Shown: in pieces, positions 18,466 to 29,351 of the stretch
How positions within the stretch are numbered: position 1 is the stretch's first letter
Layout: the number at the start of each line of letters is the position of its first letter
Assembly (NCBI RefSeq): GCF_002250625.1
Contig: NZ_NMVQ01000044.1
Span: 62,001 to 126,000, forward strand
Direction of reading: 5' to 3'
Origin: Enemella dayhoffiae
Lineage (GTDB): Bacteria; Actinomycetota; Actinomycetes; Propionibacteriales; Propionibacteriaceae
DNA length: 64,000 bases
The notes under the pieces: generated by a model
Seen by the model: only the letters and a program-made list of their open reading frames with translations
Database searches by the model: none
Told to the model about the DNA's origin: nothing
Translations under genes and position numbers: made by a program

Positions 18466-20942
18466 TGACCGTGACCGACAAGAGCTCCGCGGGAGACGTG
18501 GCGAAGCGGGACGACCTGATCACCCTCACCGTCGACGACGTCGAGGTGTCGGTGCCCAAGGGGACCCTCGCCATCCGCGCCGCCGAGATGATCGGCGTCG
18601 CCATCCCGCGGTTCTGTGACCACCCGCTGCTCGACCCGGTCGGCGCCTGCCGCCAGTGCCTGGTCGAGGTGCCCGACGCCGGAAACGGCCGCGGCATGCC
18701 CAAGCCGCAGGCGTCGTGCACCCTCGAGGTCGCCCCCGGCATGGTGATCAAGACCCAGGTGACCTCCCCGGTGGCCGAGAAGGCCCAGGAGGGGATGCTC
18801 GAGTTCCTGCTGATGAACCACCCGCTCGACTGCCCGATCTGCGACAAGGGCGGCGAGTGCCCGCTGCAGAACCAGTCCATGTCGCACGGACACGGCGAGT
18901 CCCGCTATGAGGGCGTGAAGCGCACCTTCCCGAAGCCGATCAACATCTCCGCCGAGGTGCTGCTGGACCGTGAGCGGTGCGTGCTGTGCGCCCGCTGCAC
19001 CCGGTTCAGCCAGCAGATCGCCGGTGACCCGTTCATCGCGCTGGTCGAGCGCGGCGCGCTGCAGCAGGTCGGCATCTATGAGAAGGAGCCGTTCGACTCC
19101 TATTTCTCCGGCAACACCATCCAGATCTGCCCGGTCGGCGCGCTCACCTCTGCGGCGTACCGGTTCCGGTCGCGGCCGTTCGACCTGGTGTCCACCCCCT
19201 CCAGCTGCGAGCACTGCGCCTCCGGCTGCGAGCTGCGGGTGGACCACCGCCGCGGCGTGGTGATGCGCCGCCTGGCCGGTGACTCCCCGGAGGTGAACGA
19301 GGAGTGGAACTGCGACAAGGGCCGCTTCGGGTTCGTGTCGGGTCGCGGTGACGACCGGATCACCCAGCCGCTGGTCCGCCACGGCGAGGAGCTGCGTCCG
19401 GCCTCCTGGGCCGAGGCGATCGACGCCGCCGCCGCCGGCATCCTCGCCGCGGTCGACCGCAACACCGGTACGCCCGGCGCGAACCTGGGCGTACTGTCCG
19501 GTGGTCGACTCACCCTCGAGGATTCCTACGGTTACGCGAAATTCGCCCGCGCGGTGCTCGGCACCAACAACGTCGACTTCCGCTCCCGGCCGCACACCCT
19601 CGAGGAGGGCGGCTTCCTGGCACACGCCGTCGCCGGCACCGGCCAGCAGACGACGTACGCCGACCTGGAGCGCGCGAACCACGCCCTGCTGGTGTGCTTC
19701 GAGCCCGAGGACGAGTCCCCGATCGTGTTCCTGCGACTGCGCAAAGCGGTCCGCAAGAACAAGCTGAAGGTGTCCACCGTCGGCGCCGCGCTGTCCTACG
19801 GGTCGACCAAGCTGGGCGCCGATCTGATCCAGGCCGTGCCCGGCACCGAGGGACAGGTGCTGCGCCAGCTCGACCTGCCGCTGGACGAGAACTCGGTGGT
19901 GCTGGTCGGCGAGCGCGCCGCCCAGTCCCTGGGGACGCTCACCGCCGCCCTGGAGCTGGTGCAGCGCACCGGTGCCAAGCTGGCGTGGGTGCCCCGCCGG
20001 GCCGGTGACCGCGGCGCGATCGAGGCCGGCTGCCTGCCCAACCTGCTGCCCGGTGGCCGCCTGGTCACCGACCCCGCTGCCCGGGTGGACGCCCAGACGG
20101 TGTGGGGCGTCGAGGGCGTACCGAGCGAACCCGGTCTGGACGCCGACGCGATCCTGGCCGCGGCGACCCAGGGCAACCTGGACGCGCTGATCGTCGGTGG
20201 CGTGGAGCCGGCCGACTTCCGGTTCCCGTCGGCCGCGCTGGCCGGCTTCGAGGAGGCCGGCTTCGTGATCAGCCTGGAGACCCGGCACTCCGAGGTGACC
20301 GAGCGGGCCGACGTGGTGTTCCCGGTCTCGCTGATCGAGGAGCGCAGCGGCACCTTCCTTAACTGGGAGGGCCGGGAGCGTCCGGTCACCCAGTATCTGG
20401 GGGCGCAGCACGTGATGAGCGACCTGCGGGTGCTGGCCGCACTGGCCGACGCGCTCGGGGCCGACCTCGGCGTACGCACCGCCGAGCAGGCGAAGGCCGA
20501 GCTGGCCGAGTTTGCCGAGTGGGAGGGCCAGCGCGCCGACGCCCCGGACGAGCAGCCGGCCGAGCTGCTGCTGCCCGGTGCCGGTGAGGCCGTGCTCGCC
20601 TCCTGGCGTCAGCTGATCGACGCCTCGCGCGGGATCGACGGGGAGAAGGAGCTGCAGGCGACCGCCCGCCGGGCCGTGGTGCGGATGAACCCGGCGATGG
20701 CCGGTGACGTGGCCGACGGTACGCCGGTCCGGGTCTCCCGCGAGGGCGGCTCGGTGGTGCTGCCGCTGCAGGTCGACGCGCACGTGATCGACCAGGTGGT
20801 GTGGCTGCCGACCAACGCGCCCGGAGTCGGGATCGGCACCCAGCTCGGTGCGCAGTCCGGTGACCTGGTCCGGGTCGAGGTGGCTTCGACAGGCTCAGCC
20901 AGCGTGGACGGCTCAGCCAGCGTGGAGGGGACAGACGCATGA
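18465..20942 (+). CDS. nuoG: NADH-quinone oxidoreductase subunit G
   Basis: 825 residues. The N-terminal ferredoxin-like 2Fe-2S domain has [10 protein letters not shown], followed by the 4Fe-4S sites [14 protein letters not shown] and [11 protein letters not shown], and then the molybdopterin-oxidoreductase-like fold that lacks molybdenum here. SCEHCASGC provides a further cluster (N7-type). The last 20 or so residues ([17 protein letters not shown]) are encoded by a dispersed repeat inserted just before the stop at 20882-20925, so the tail is not native to the family. Its stop overlaps the nuoH ATG. Confidence 0.96.
20882..20925 (+). repeat. CTTCGACAGGCTCAG-type dispersed repeat inside the 3' end of nuoG
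   Basis: GGCTTCGACAGGCTCAGCCA followed by GCGTGG, and then a second partial copy (GGCTCAGCCAGCGTGG). The same word appears near 31877, 41835 and 42171. It is read in frame as part of NuoG. Confidence 0.7.
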
Positions 20943-22354
20943 CGCCGATGGTTTTCGCTGATCCGTGGTGGATCACCTGCATCAAGGCAGTCGGGGTGCT
21001 GGTCTTCCTGCTGCTGTTCACGCTGTTCAACATTGTCTTCGAGCGCAAGGTCGTGGCGAAGATGCAGCACCGCACCGGCCCGACGATGAACGGTCCGTTC
21101 GGTTCGCTGCAGTCGCTCGCCGACGGCGTGAAGCTGATGGTGAAGGAGGACTTCCGCCCGGTCGCGGCCGAGAAGTTCGTCTTCAACCTGGCGCCCTACC
21201 TGGTCGCGATCCCCGCCTTCTCAATCCTGGCGATGATCCCGCTGGGTGGCGAGGTCACCATGTTCGGCGTACGCACCACCCTGCAGCTGACCGACCTGCC
21301 GGTGTCGGTGCTGGTCGTGCTGGCGCTCGCCTCGGTCGGCATCTATGGCATCGTGCTCGCCGGCTGGTCCTCCGGCTCGACCTATTCGCTGCTCGGCGGC
21401 CTGCGCTCCAGCGCCCAGATGATCTCCTACGAGATCGCGATGGGCCTCAGCTTCGTCACCGTGTTCATGTACGCCGGGTCGATGTCCACCTCGAAGATCG
21501 TCGAGGCGCAGGCCCAGCCGCTGAGCATCTTCGGCAGCGGCTCGGTGCCGTTGCAGGGCTGGTTCTGGGCGATGCTGCTGCCGTCGTTCGTGATCTATGT
21601 GATCTCGATGGTCGGCGAGACCAACCGCGCCCCCTTCGACCTGCCCGAGGCCGAGTCGGAGCTGGTCGGCGGCTTCCACACCGAATATTCCGGCTTCCGG
21701 TTCGCGATGTTCTTCCTCGCCGAATACATCAACATGGTCAACGTCGCCGCGATCGCCACCACCCTGTTCCTCGGCGGCTGGCACGCCCCGTGGCCGCTGC
21801 AGGGCACCTTCCTGGATCGCGGCTGGTTCGGGCTGATCTGGTTCACCCTCAAGGTGATCCTGTTCATCTTCCTGTTCATCTGGCTGCGCGGCACGCTGCC
21901 CCGGATGCGTTACGACCAGTTCATGGCGCTCGGCTGGAAGGTGCTGATCCCGGTCTCGCTGCTCTGGCTGCTCGCCGTGGCGATCGTGCGCACCATCATG
22001 AACGCCCGTTCCGGTGCCGAGAGCGGTTTCCTGCTGCCGGTGGCCTGGAGCGTGGGGCTGTTCGTGGTCACCCTGGTCACCTGGTGGCTGGTGGTCGCCA
22101 ACCGCGAGGAACGGGAGGCCGCAGAGGAGGCGGACGAACTCGACGAGGGTCCGTTCGACCCGTTCGCTGGCGGCTACCCCGTTCCGCCGCTGGCCGGGCA
22201 GCAGCTTCCGGAGCAGGCCGGTCTGGTCGAGGGTGAGGTGACCGGCTCCCGGGTCGGCAACCGCCCGCGGGCCACTACCGGTGGGGGATCCACCACAGTC
22301 CGGAACGACGCCGACGCGACCGGCACAACCGACGCAGAGGGAGCTGATTCCTGA
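20939..22354 (+). CDS. nuoH: NADH-quinone oxidoreductase subunit H
   Basis: 471 residues, about 8-9 membrane helices. It joins the peripheral and membrane arms and lines the quinone channel. Conserved parts are the [11 protein letters not shown] motif, [37 protein letters not shown] and [16 protein letters not shown] hydrophilic C-terminal extension of about 90 residues (acidic, then Thr/Gly-rich) goes beyond the usual end. Confidence 0.97.
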   Translation: MTPMVFADPWWITCIKAVGVLVFLLLFTLFNIVFERKVVAKMQHRTGPTMNGPFGSLQSLADGVKLMVKEDFRPVAAEKFVFNLAPYLVAIPAFSILAMIPLGGEVTMFGVRTTLQLTDLPVSVLVVLALASVGIYGIVLAGWSSGSTYSLLGGLRSSAQMISYEIAMGLSFVTVFMYAGSMSTSKIVEAQAQPLSIFGSGSVPLQGWFWAMLLPSFVIYVISMVGETNRAPFDLPEAESELVGGFHTEYSGFRFAMFFLAEYINMVNVAAIATTLFLGGWHAPWPLQGTFLDRGWFGLIWFTLKVILFIFLFIWLRGTLPRMRYDQFMALGWKVLIPVSLLWLLAVAIVRTIMNARSGAESGFLLPVAWSVGLFVVTLVTWWLVVANREEREAAEEADELDEGPFDPFAGGYPVPPLAGQQLPEQAGLVEGEVTGSRVGNRPRATTGGGSTTVRNDADATGTTDAEGADS

Positions 22355-22956
22355 TGGGTTTCTTCGACCAGTGGGCCGGGTTCGGAGTCACCTTCCGAAC
22401 CATGTTCCGCAAGACGTTCACCGAGGACTATCCGGTGAAGCCGAAGATCACCGCACCGCGGTTCCATGGCCGGCACCAGCTGAACCGCTGGCCCGACGGG
22501 CTGGAGAAGTGCGTCGGCTGCGAGCTGTGCGCCTGGGCCTGCCCGGCCGACGCGATCTATGTCGAGGGTGCCAGCAACGTCGACGGGGAGAACTTCTCAC
22601 CCGGTGAGCGCTACGGCCGCGTCTATCAGATCAACTATCTGCGCTGCATCCTGTGCGGGCTGTGCATCGAGGCCTGCCCGACCCGGGCGCTGACGATGAC
22701 CAACGAGTTCGAGCTGGCCGACTTCACCCGCGAGAAGATGATCTACGAGAAGCAGCAGCTGCTCGCCCCGCTGCTGCCCGGCATGGAGCAGCCGCCGCAC
22801 CCGCGCCTGCTCGGCGACAACGAGAAGGACTACTTCCTCGGTCTGCCGTCCTCGGGGATGCCGGACACCCGCACGGGTACGCCGACCCCGCCGTCGCACG
22901 CCGACGTGCAGTCCGGCGGGCACCACGGCACCACCCAGTCAGGAGAAGGCAAGTGA
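22354..22956 (+). CDS. nuoI: NADH-quinone oxidoreductase subunit I
   Basis: 200 residues with two 4Fe-4S ferredoxin motifs, [12 protein letters not shown] and [12 protein letters not shown] (clusters N6a and N6b), which pass electrons from NuoG to NuoB. The C-terminal 45 residues form a polar tail. A shorter NuoI-like protein is encoded at 41825-42166. Confidence 0.97.
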   Translation: MGFFDQWAGFGVTFRTMFRKTFTEDYPVKPKITAPRFHGRHQLNRWPDGLEKCVGCELCAWACPADAIYVEGASNVDGENFSPGERYGRVYQINYLRCILCGLCIEACPTRALTMTNEFELADFTREKMIYEKQQLLAPLLPGMEQPPHPRLLGDNEKDYFLGLPSSGMPDTRTGTPTPPSHADVQSGGHHGTTQSGEGK

Positions 22957-23927
22957 TCGCCCTGCAGGTATCGGCCGCCGCCGCGTCGGTCGCGTTCTGG
23001 TTGCTGGCACCGGTGATGGTGCTGGCCGCGCTGGGCATGGTGCTGGCGCGCAAGCCGGTGCACTCCGCCCTGTGCCTGGCCACGGTGATGATCTGCCTGG
23101 CCATCCAGTACGCCGCCCAGGACGCGCCCTTCCTGTTCGCGGTGCAGATCATCGTCTATACCGGCGCCATCTTGATGCTGTTCCTGTTCGTGCTGATGCT
23201 GGTCGGCGTCGACACCAGCGACTCGCTGGTGGAGACCCTGCGCGGGCAGCGTGTGTCGGCGATCATCGCCGCCCTCGCCCTCGGCGTACTGCTGGTGCTG
23301 ACCGTCGGAAACGCCGTGATCGGCAACCCGGTCGGGCTGGAGCGGGCCGAGCCGGAGGGCAACGTGCCCGCCCTCGCCGACCTGATCTTCCGCCGCTACG
23401 TGCTGATTTTCGAGGCCACCTCGGCGCTGCTGATCACCGCCGCGCTCGGCGCGATGGTGCTCGCGCACCGCGAACGGATCGGCAAGAAGGCCACCCAGAA
23501 GGTGCGCGCCTCCCAGCGGATGCGCCGCTATGCCGAGGAGGGCGAGCACCCCGGCCCGCTGCCCACCCCCGGCGTGTACGCCCGGCACAACGCCGTGGAC
23601 ATCCCGGCGCTGCTGCCCGACGGTTCGGCCGCGCCCAGCTCGGTGCCGAAGACCATGCTCGCCCGCGGCACCGTTGTCGACGGTCCGCGGCTGGCCGATG
23701 CGACCCGCTCCACCGTGGCCGCGCTCACCGACCAGGGCGGCTCCGACAAGCCGGCCCTGGGCACCGGTGCCGATGACAGCCAGACCGCCGCCCGCGGCGT
23801 ACGCCAGACCCTGTCGGCCCGCGCGGCCGAGCGGGCCGCCGCGCGCGCCGAGGCTGAGCACCACGAGGGCGAGGCCAACGAGAACGGTGCCGAGCCGCAG
23901 CGCCGCGCAGAGGGGAAGGACGCATGA
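22953..23927 (+). CDS. nuoJ: NADH-quinone oxidoreductase subunit J
   Basis: 324 residues. The first 175 or so form the usual five-helix NuoJ ([17 protein letters not shown], the pi-bulge helix [19 protein letters not shown]). The rest is an unusually long hydrophilic cytosolic C-terminus, rich in Ala, Arg, Glu and Thr; similar but variable tails occur in actinobacterial NuoJ. The GTG at 22953 overlaps the nuoI stop. Confidence 0.95.
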   Translation: MIALQVSAAAASVAFWLLAPVMVLAALGMVLARKPVHSALCLATVMICLAIQYAAQDAPFLFAVQIIVYTGAILMLFLFVLMLVGVDTSDSLVETLRGQRVSAIIAALALGVLLVLTVGNAVIGNPVGLERAEPEGNVPALADLIFRRYVLIFEATSALLITAALGAMVLAHRERIGKKATQKVRASQRMRRYAEEGEHPGPLPTPGVYARHNAVDIPALLPDGSAAPSSVPKTMLARGTVVDGPRLADATRSTVAALTDQGGSDKPALGTGADDSQTAARGVRQTLSARAAERAAARAEAEHHEGEANENGAEPQRRAEGKDA

Positions 23928-24223
23928 ACCCCGACCACTACCTGATCCTGTCGGCGATCCTGTTCACAATCGGCACGGTCGGTTTCATGGTGCGCCGCAA
24001 CGCGATCGTCGCGTTCATGTCGGTCGAGCTGATGCTGAACGCGTGCAACCTCGCCCTGGTCACCTTTTCGCGGGTGCACGGCAACCTGCACGGCCAGGTC
24101 GCCTCGTTCTTCGTGATGGTGGTGGCCGCCGCCGAGGTCGTGGTCGGCCTGGCGATCATCGTGGCCATCTTCCGGACCCGCCGCTCGGCCTCGGTCGACG
24201 ACGCGAACCTGCTGAAGTTCTGA
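23924..24223 (+). CDS. nuoK: NADH-quinone oxidoreductase subunit K
   Basis: 99 residues, three helices, with the conserved membrane Glu residues in [14 protein letters not shown] and [11 protein letters not shown] that form part of the proton path. It starts at ATG 23924, overlapping the nuoJ stop by 4 bp. Confidence 0.97.
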   Translation: MNPDHYLILSAILFTIGTVGFMVRRNAIVAFMSVELMLNACNLALVTFSRVHGNLHGQVASFFVMVVAAAEVVVGLAIIVAIFRTRRSASVDDANLLKF

Positions 24224-24224
24224 G

Positions 24225-26213
24225 GTGCCGAGCGTGAATCTTCTGGAAACCACCGTCAACACCGTCGCCCCGACCGGGATGTTCAACCTGGCCTGGACGA
24301 TGATCGCGGTCCCGCTGGTCTCGGCGGCGATCCTGCTGCTGATCGGCCGGGCCGGCGACAAGTGGGGCCACCTGCTCGGTTGCGCCGCGACCTTCTGGTC
24401 CTTCGCGATCGGCGCCTGCCTGTTCGCCGAGATGTTCCTCGACGAGGGCAAGCGCTCGGTGAACGCCAAGCTCTACGAGTGGATCGGCGTCGGCCCCTGG
24501 CACGTCGAGCTCGGGTTGCTGGTCGACTCGCTGTCCATCCTGTTCGTGCTGCTGATCACCGGCGTCGGGTTCCTGATCCACGTCTATTCGATCGGCTACA
24601 TGGCCCACGACGAGCGGCGCCGGCGCTTCTTCGCCTTCCTCAACCTGTTCGTCGCCGCGATGCTGCTGCTGGTGCTCGCCGACAACTACCTGGTGCTGTT
24701 CATCGGCTGGGAGGGGGTCGGCCTGGCGTCCTATCTGCTGATCGGTTTCTGGCAGCACAAGCCGTCGGCGGCCGCCGCCGCCAAGAAGGCGTTCGTGGTC
24801 AACCGGGTCGGTGACATCGGCATGGCGCTGGCGATGATGACCATGTTCGCCACCTTCGGCTCGGTCACCTTCGCCCAGGTGAACGAGGGCGCGCACGGCC
24901 TGGCCGGGGCGCAGGGCACGCTGTTCGGCTCCGGCGGGGCGACCGCCACCGCGATCGGGCTCTTCCTGCTGCTCGCCGCCTGCGGCAAGTCGGCCCAGGT
25001 GCCACTGCAGTCCTGGCTGCTGGACGCGATGGAGGGCCCGACCCCGGTGTCGGCGCTGATCCACGCCGCCACGATGGTCACCGCCGGTGTCTATCTGGTC
25101 ACCCGGAGCCACGCGATCTATGCCGAGACCCCGGTCGCGGCGATGGCGGTGGTCATCGTCGGCACGGTCACCCTGCTCGCCGGCGCCTGGATCGGTACCT
25201 CCAAGGACGACATCAAGAAGGCGCTGGCCGGTTCGACCATGTCGCAGATCGGCTACATGATGCTGGCCGCCGGGATCGGGCCGGAGGCGTACGCCTTCGC
25301 CATCTTCCACCTGATCACCCACGGCTTCTTCAAGGCGAACATGTTCCTGGGGGCCGGGTCGGTGATGCACGGAATGTCCGACGACGTGAACATGCGCAAC
25401 TACGGCGGGCTGTCGAAGTTCATGAAGGTCACCTTCCTGACCTTCGCGATGGGCTACCTGGCGATCATCGGCGTACCGGGGTTCTCCGGCTCCTTCTCCA
25501 AGGACCACATCATCACCGCCGCATTCCACTTCAACACCGTGGTCGGGGTCTGTGCGCTGATCGGCACCCTGGTCACCGCCTACTACATGACCCGGATGAT
25601 GATCATGACCTTCGGCGGCAAGCGGCGCTGGGTGCAGCCCACGGAGGACAACCCGCACGGGTTCGTCGAGCGGCACCCGCACGAGTCGCCGGCGGTGATG
25701 ACCGTTCCGCTGGTCATCCTGGCCGTGTTGTCGGTGATCGGCGGCTTCGCCCTGAACGGGTTCATCGGACACTGGCTGGCGCCGGCTGTCGGCGGTCACG
25801 AGGCGCATGCGGGGGCCTGGTACGAGGGGTTCATCTCCCCGATCGGCATCGCCACCCTGGTCGCCGTCGCGCTCGGGGTCCTGCTCGGCTGGTTGGTGTT
25901 CGGCCGCGGTCAGGACGTGCCCACCTACGCCCCCTCGGGCAACGCGCTGGAGCGGGCCGCCCGGGCCGACCTCTACGGCGACGCGATCAACGACGTGATG
26001 GTGGTCGGGCCGACGATGGGTATGGCCCGTGGCATCGCCACGATCGACGAGAAGGGCGTCGACGGACTGGTCAACGGTACGGCGGCGACAGTCGGTGGGC
26101 TGTCCACCCAGCTCCGCCGCCTGCAGACCGGTTACGTCCGCTCGTACGCACTGATGATGGTTGGCGGTGCCGCTCTCGTGGGTGCCGTACTGATCCTCGG
26201 CCAGTTGGCCTGA
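24225..26213 (+). CDS. nuoL: NADH-quinone oxidoreductase subunit L
   Basis: 662 residues, the distal antiporter-like proton pump with about 15-16 helices. GWEGVGLASYLLIGFW, the pump Lys/Glu region, LLDAMEGPTPVSALIHAATMV and the long C-terminal lateral helix are present. The start is either GTG 24225 or GTG 24234; the former is 1 bp after the nuoK stop. Confidence 0.96.
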   Translation: MPSVNLLETTVNTVAPTGMFNLAWTMIAVPLVSAAILLLIGRAGDKWGHLLGCAATFWSFAIGACLFAEMFLDEGKRSVNAKLYEWIGVGPWHVELGLLVDSLSILFVLLITGVGFLIHVYSIGYMAHDERRRRFFAFLNLFVAAMLLLVLADNYLVLFIGWEGVGLASYLLIGFWQHKPSAAAAAKKAFVVNRVGDIGMALAMMTMFATFGSVTFAQVNEGAHGLAGAQGTLFGSGGATATAIGLFLLLAACGKSAQVPLQSWLLDAMEGPTPVSALIHAATMVTAGVYLVTRSHAIYAETPVAAMAVVIVGTVTLLAGAWIGTSKDDIKKALAGSTMSQIGYMMLAAGIGPEAYAFAIFHLITHGFFKANMFLGAGSVMHGMSDDVNMRNYGGLSKFMKVTFLTFAMGYLAIIGVPGFSGSFSKDHIITAAFHFNTVVGVCALIGTLVTAYYMTRMMIMTFGGKRRWVQPTEDNPHGFVERHPHESPAVMTVPLVILAVLSVIGGFALNGFIGHWLAPAVGGHEAHAGAWYEGFISPIGIATLVAVALGVLLGWLVFGRGQDVPTYAPSGNALERAARADLYGDAINDVMVVGPTMGMARGIATIDEKGVDGLVNGTAATVGGLSTQLRRLQTGYVRSYALMMVGGAALVGAVLILGQLA

Positions 26214-26226
26214 GGGAGGGAGTGAC

Positions 26227-27756
26227 ATGCATTTCCCCTGGTTGACCCTCCTGGGCCTGCTGCCGATGCTCGGCGCGGCCGTGCTGATGATGGTCAAGGG
26301 TTCGGTCGCCAAGACCCTCGGCATGCTGTTCTCGGCGCTCACCGCGGTCCTCGCCGTCGTGATCGCGGTGCTGTACGCCGGCGGCGCCCAGTTCGCAGAG
26401 CAGGTGCCGTGGATCAAGGCGTTCGGGGCGTACTGGGCGCTCGGCCCACTCGACGGAATCAGCCTCACCATGGTGCTGCTCACCGCGGTGCTCACCCCGT
26501 TCGTGCTGCTGGCCTCCTGGAACACCGTGGACGCCGACGACCGCTGGAACAGCCACGTCTTCTTCGCCCTGGTGCTGTCCATGGAATCGTTGTCGCTGTT
26601 CGTGTTCATGGCGACCGACGTGCTGCTGTTCTACCTCTTCTTCGAGGCGACGCTGATCCCGATGTACTTCCTGCTCGGCGGCTTCGGTCAGGCCCGACGC
26701 GGATACGCGGCGATCAAGTTCCTGCTGTTCGGCCTGGCCGGCGGCCTGATCATGCTGGCCGCGGTGATTGGCCTGTCCGCCGTCTCGGCCAGCCAGGCCG
26801 GTGCGCCCACCTACCTGCTGTCGGAACTGACCAGGCTGGACCTCGGCGGAGGAGTCGGCCGCTGGCTGTTCCTCGGTTTCTTCATCGCCTTCGCACTGAA
26901 GGCGCCGATGGTGCCGTTTCACACCTGGCTGCCGGACGCGGCCGAGGAGGGTACGCCGGGCGGCTCCACCCTGATGGTCGGCATCCTCGACAAGGTCGGC
27001 ACCTTCGGGATGATCCGGTTCTGCCTGGAACTGTTCCCCGAGGCCAGCCGCTGGGCGGCGCCGGTGATCATCGTGCTCGCGGTGATCTCGGTGATCTACG
27101 GGGCGTTGGCCGCGATCGGACAGAAGGACATCTACCGACTGATCGCGTTCACCTCGATCAGCCACTTCGGGTTCATCGTGCTGGGCATCTTCTCCTTCAC
27201 CACCGTGTCGCTCGCCGGCTCGACGTTCTACATGTTCAACCACGCCTTCTCCACCGCGGTGCTGTTCCTGGTGGCCGGGTTCATGGTGCGCCGTCGCGGG
27301 AGCCAGCAGATCGCGGCCTTCGGTGGCGTACAGAAGGTGGCGCCGGTACTGGCCGGGTTGTTCCTGATGGGCGGCCTCTCCTCGGCCGCCCTGCCGGGGA
27401 TGTCCAGCTTCGTGTCGGAGTTCATGGTGATCGCGGGCTCCTTCGCCCGGCACCCGATCGCCGCCGGAGTCTCCACGGTCGCCATGGTGCTGTCCGCGTT
27501 GTACATCCTGCTCACCTATCAGCGCACGATGACCGGTCCGGTGACCGAGCAGGTCGGGAGGAGCTTCGCCGCCGACGGCTCGGCTGACCTGAACGGCCGG
27601 GAGAAGCTGGCCATCGCACCGCTGCTGCTGATCATCCTGGTTCTCGGTCTGTTCCCTAAGCCGATGCTCGAGGCGATCGAGCCGGCGGTGCAGAACACCA
27701 TGCGCGTGGTCGGCGAGACCGACCCGGCGGCCCCGCTCGCGAAGGGACACAACTGA
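26227..27756 (+). CDS. nuoM: NADH-quinone oxidoreductase subunit M
   Basis: 509 residues, the middle antiporter-like subunit. It contains FFEATLIPMYFLLG, FHTWLPDAAEEGTPGGSTLM and YRLIAFTSISHFGF, with the conserved Glu and Lys residues of the proton channel. It begins at ATG 26227 after GGGAGGGAG, and its stop shares a base with the nuoN ATG. Confidence 0.97.
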   Translation: MHFPWLTLLGLLPMLGAAVLMMVKGSVAKTLGMLFSALTAVLAVVIAVLYAGGAQFAEQVPWIKAFGAYWALGPLDGISLTMVLLTAVLTPFVLLASWNTVDADDRWNSHVFFALVLSMESLSLFVFMATDVLLFYLFFEATLIPMYFLLGGFGQARRGYAAIKFLLFGLAGGLIMLAAVIGLSAVSASQAGAPTYLLSELTRLDLGGGVGRWLFLGFFIAFALKAPMVPFHTWLPDAAEEGTPGGSTLMVGILDKVGTFGMIRFCLELFPEASRWAAPVIIVLAVISVIYGALAAIGQKDIYRLIAFTSISHFGFIVLGIFSFTTVSLAGSTFYMFNHAFSTAVLFLVAGFMVRRRGSQQIAAFGGVQKVAPVLAGLFLMGGLSSAALPGMSSFVSEFMVIAGSFARHPIAAGVSTVAMVLSALYILLTYQRTMTGPVTEQVGRSFAADGSADLNGREKLAIAPLLLIILVLGLFPKPMLEAIEPAVQNTMRVVGETDPAAPLAKGHN

Positions 27757-29321
27757 TGACGGGCTACCCACCTCCGGTCGAATACCTGCAGATCGCGCCG
27801 TTGATCGCGGTCTTCCTGGGCGGCTGCCTGGGGGTCGGCCTCGAGGCGTTCGTGCCGCGCGGCAAGCGGGCCGTGCCCCAGGTGCTGCTGACCCTGCTGG
27901 TGATCCTGATCGCGCTCGGCTTCACCGTTTTCAGCTGGAGCCGCGGTAATGAGCTGATCGGTGCGCTGGGGTCGCTGGCGCTGGATGGCCCCACCCGGTT
28001 CATCTGGGCGATCCTGCTGGTGCTGACGGCGCTCAGCGTGCTGGTGTTCGCCGAGCGGCGGGTCGGTGGCGGTGCGACCGGGTTCACCCCCCAAGCCGCC
28101 TCGGTTCCCGGTACGCCGAGTGAGCAGGCCGCGATCCAGGCCCGGTTGGAGCACACCGAGATCTATCCGCTGCTGCTGTTCGCGCTGACCGGGATGATGT
28201 TGTTCCCGGCCTCGAACGACCTGCTGACCATGTTCGTGGCGCTGGAGATCATGTCCCTGCCGCTGTACCTGATGTGCGGGATGGCCCGGCGCCGCCGGCT
28301 GCTCTCCCAGGAGGCGGCGCTGAAGTACTTCCTGCTCGGCGCGCTCTCCTCCGCGTTCTTCCTCTACGGCGTGGCGCTGATCTATGGATATTCGGGCAGC
28401 TTCATCCTCGGTGAGATCTCGGCCTCGCTGGCCTCCAGCAGCACCGGTTCACCGGCGCTGCTGCTCGGCGGAATGGGACTGCTCGCGATCGGCCTGCTGT
28501 TCAAGGTGAGCGCGGTCCCGTTCCACTCCTGGACACCGGACGTCTACCAGGGAGCGCCGACCCCGGTCACCGGCTTCATGGCGGCCTGCACCAAGATCGC
28601 CGCGGTCGGCGCCCTGCTCCGGGTGTTCTTCGTCGGCTTCGGCGGGGCGCGCTGGGACTGGCAGCCGCTGATGGCCGCGGTGGCCGTGCTGACGATGGCG
28701 ACCGGCTCGCTGCTGGCGATCACCCAGACCGACATCAAGCGGATGCTGGCGTACTCTTCGATCGCCCACGCGGGCTTCCTGCTCACCGCGATCACCGGTG
28801 CGGCCCAGCCCAGCGGCGGGATCACCGGGGGGATCACGTCGGTGTCGGCGGTGCTGTTCTACCTCGCCACCTACGGCGTGGCCACCATCGCCGCCTTCGC
28901 CCTGGTCACCACGGTGCGCAACGAGGGTGGGGAGGTGACCGCGCTGGCCGGCTGGTCCGGACTGGCCAAGCGGTCCCCGGGCGCCGCCGCGGCGATGGCC
29001 CTGCTGCTGCTCTCCTTCGCCGGGATCCCGCTCACCTCGGGGTTCATCGGCAAGTGGGCCGTGTTCGTCACCGCCTGGCGTGGCGGTTTCGCCTGGCTGG
29101 TCGTGGTCGCGGTGCTGATGTCGCTGGTCGCGGCGTACTTCTATCTGCGGCTGATCGTGCTGATGTTCTTCTCGCCGGCCGCCGAGGACACCCGGGTGGT
29201 GCGCTCGAGCTGGCTCACCCTCGGTACGGTGGTCGTTGGCTGCGTGCTGACGGTGCTGCTGGGTATCCTGCCCGGACCGCTGCTCGAGCTGGCCGCGTCG
29301 GCGCGAGAGTTCTTGCGCTGA
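27756..29321 (+). CDS. nuoN: NADH-quinone oxidoreductase subunit N
   Basis: 521 residues, the third antiporter-like subunit. The conserved SVLVFAERR, FVALEIMSLPLYLMCGM, FHSWTPDVYQGAPTPVTGF and RMLAYSSIAHAGFLL stretches are visible. It is the last structural gene of complex I here; the polyprenyl synthase follows 30 bp later. Confidence 0.97.
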   Translation: MTGYPPPVEYLQIAPLIAVFLGGCLGVGLEAFVPRGKRAVPQVLLTLLVILIALGFTVFSWSRGNELIGALGSLALDGPTRFIWAILLVLTALSVLVFAERRVGGGATGFTPQAASVPGTPSEQAAIQARLEHTEIYPLLLFALTGMMLFPASNDLLTMFVALEIMSLPLYLMCGMARRRRLLSQEAALKYFLLGALSSAFFLYGVALIYGYSGSFILGEISASLASSSTGSPALLLGGMGLLAIGLLFKVSAVPFHSWTPDVYQGAPTPVTGFMAACTKIAAVGALLRVFFVGFGGARWDWQPLMAAVAVLTMATGSLLAITQTDIKRMLAYSSIAHAGFLLTAITGAAQPSGGITGGITSVSAVLFYLATYGVATIAAFALVTTVRNEGGEVTALAGWSGLAKRSPGAAAAMALLLLSFAGIPLTSGFIGKWAVFVTAWRGGFAWLVVVAVLMSLVAAYFYLRLIVLMFFSPAAEDTRVVRSSWLTLGTVVVGCVLTVLLGILPGPLLELAASAREFLR

Positions 29322-29351
29322 TCGGCGTACCCAGAAAGGACGTACGGCTGC

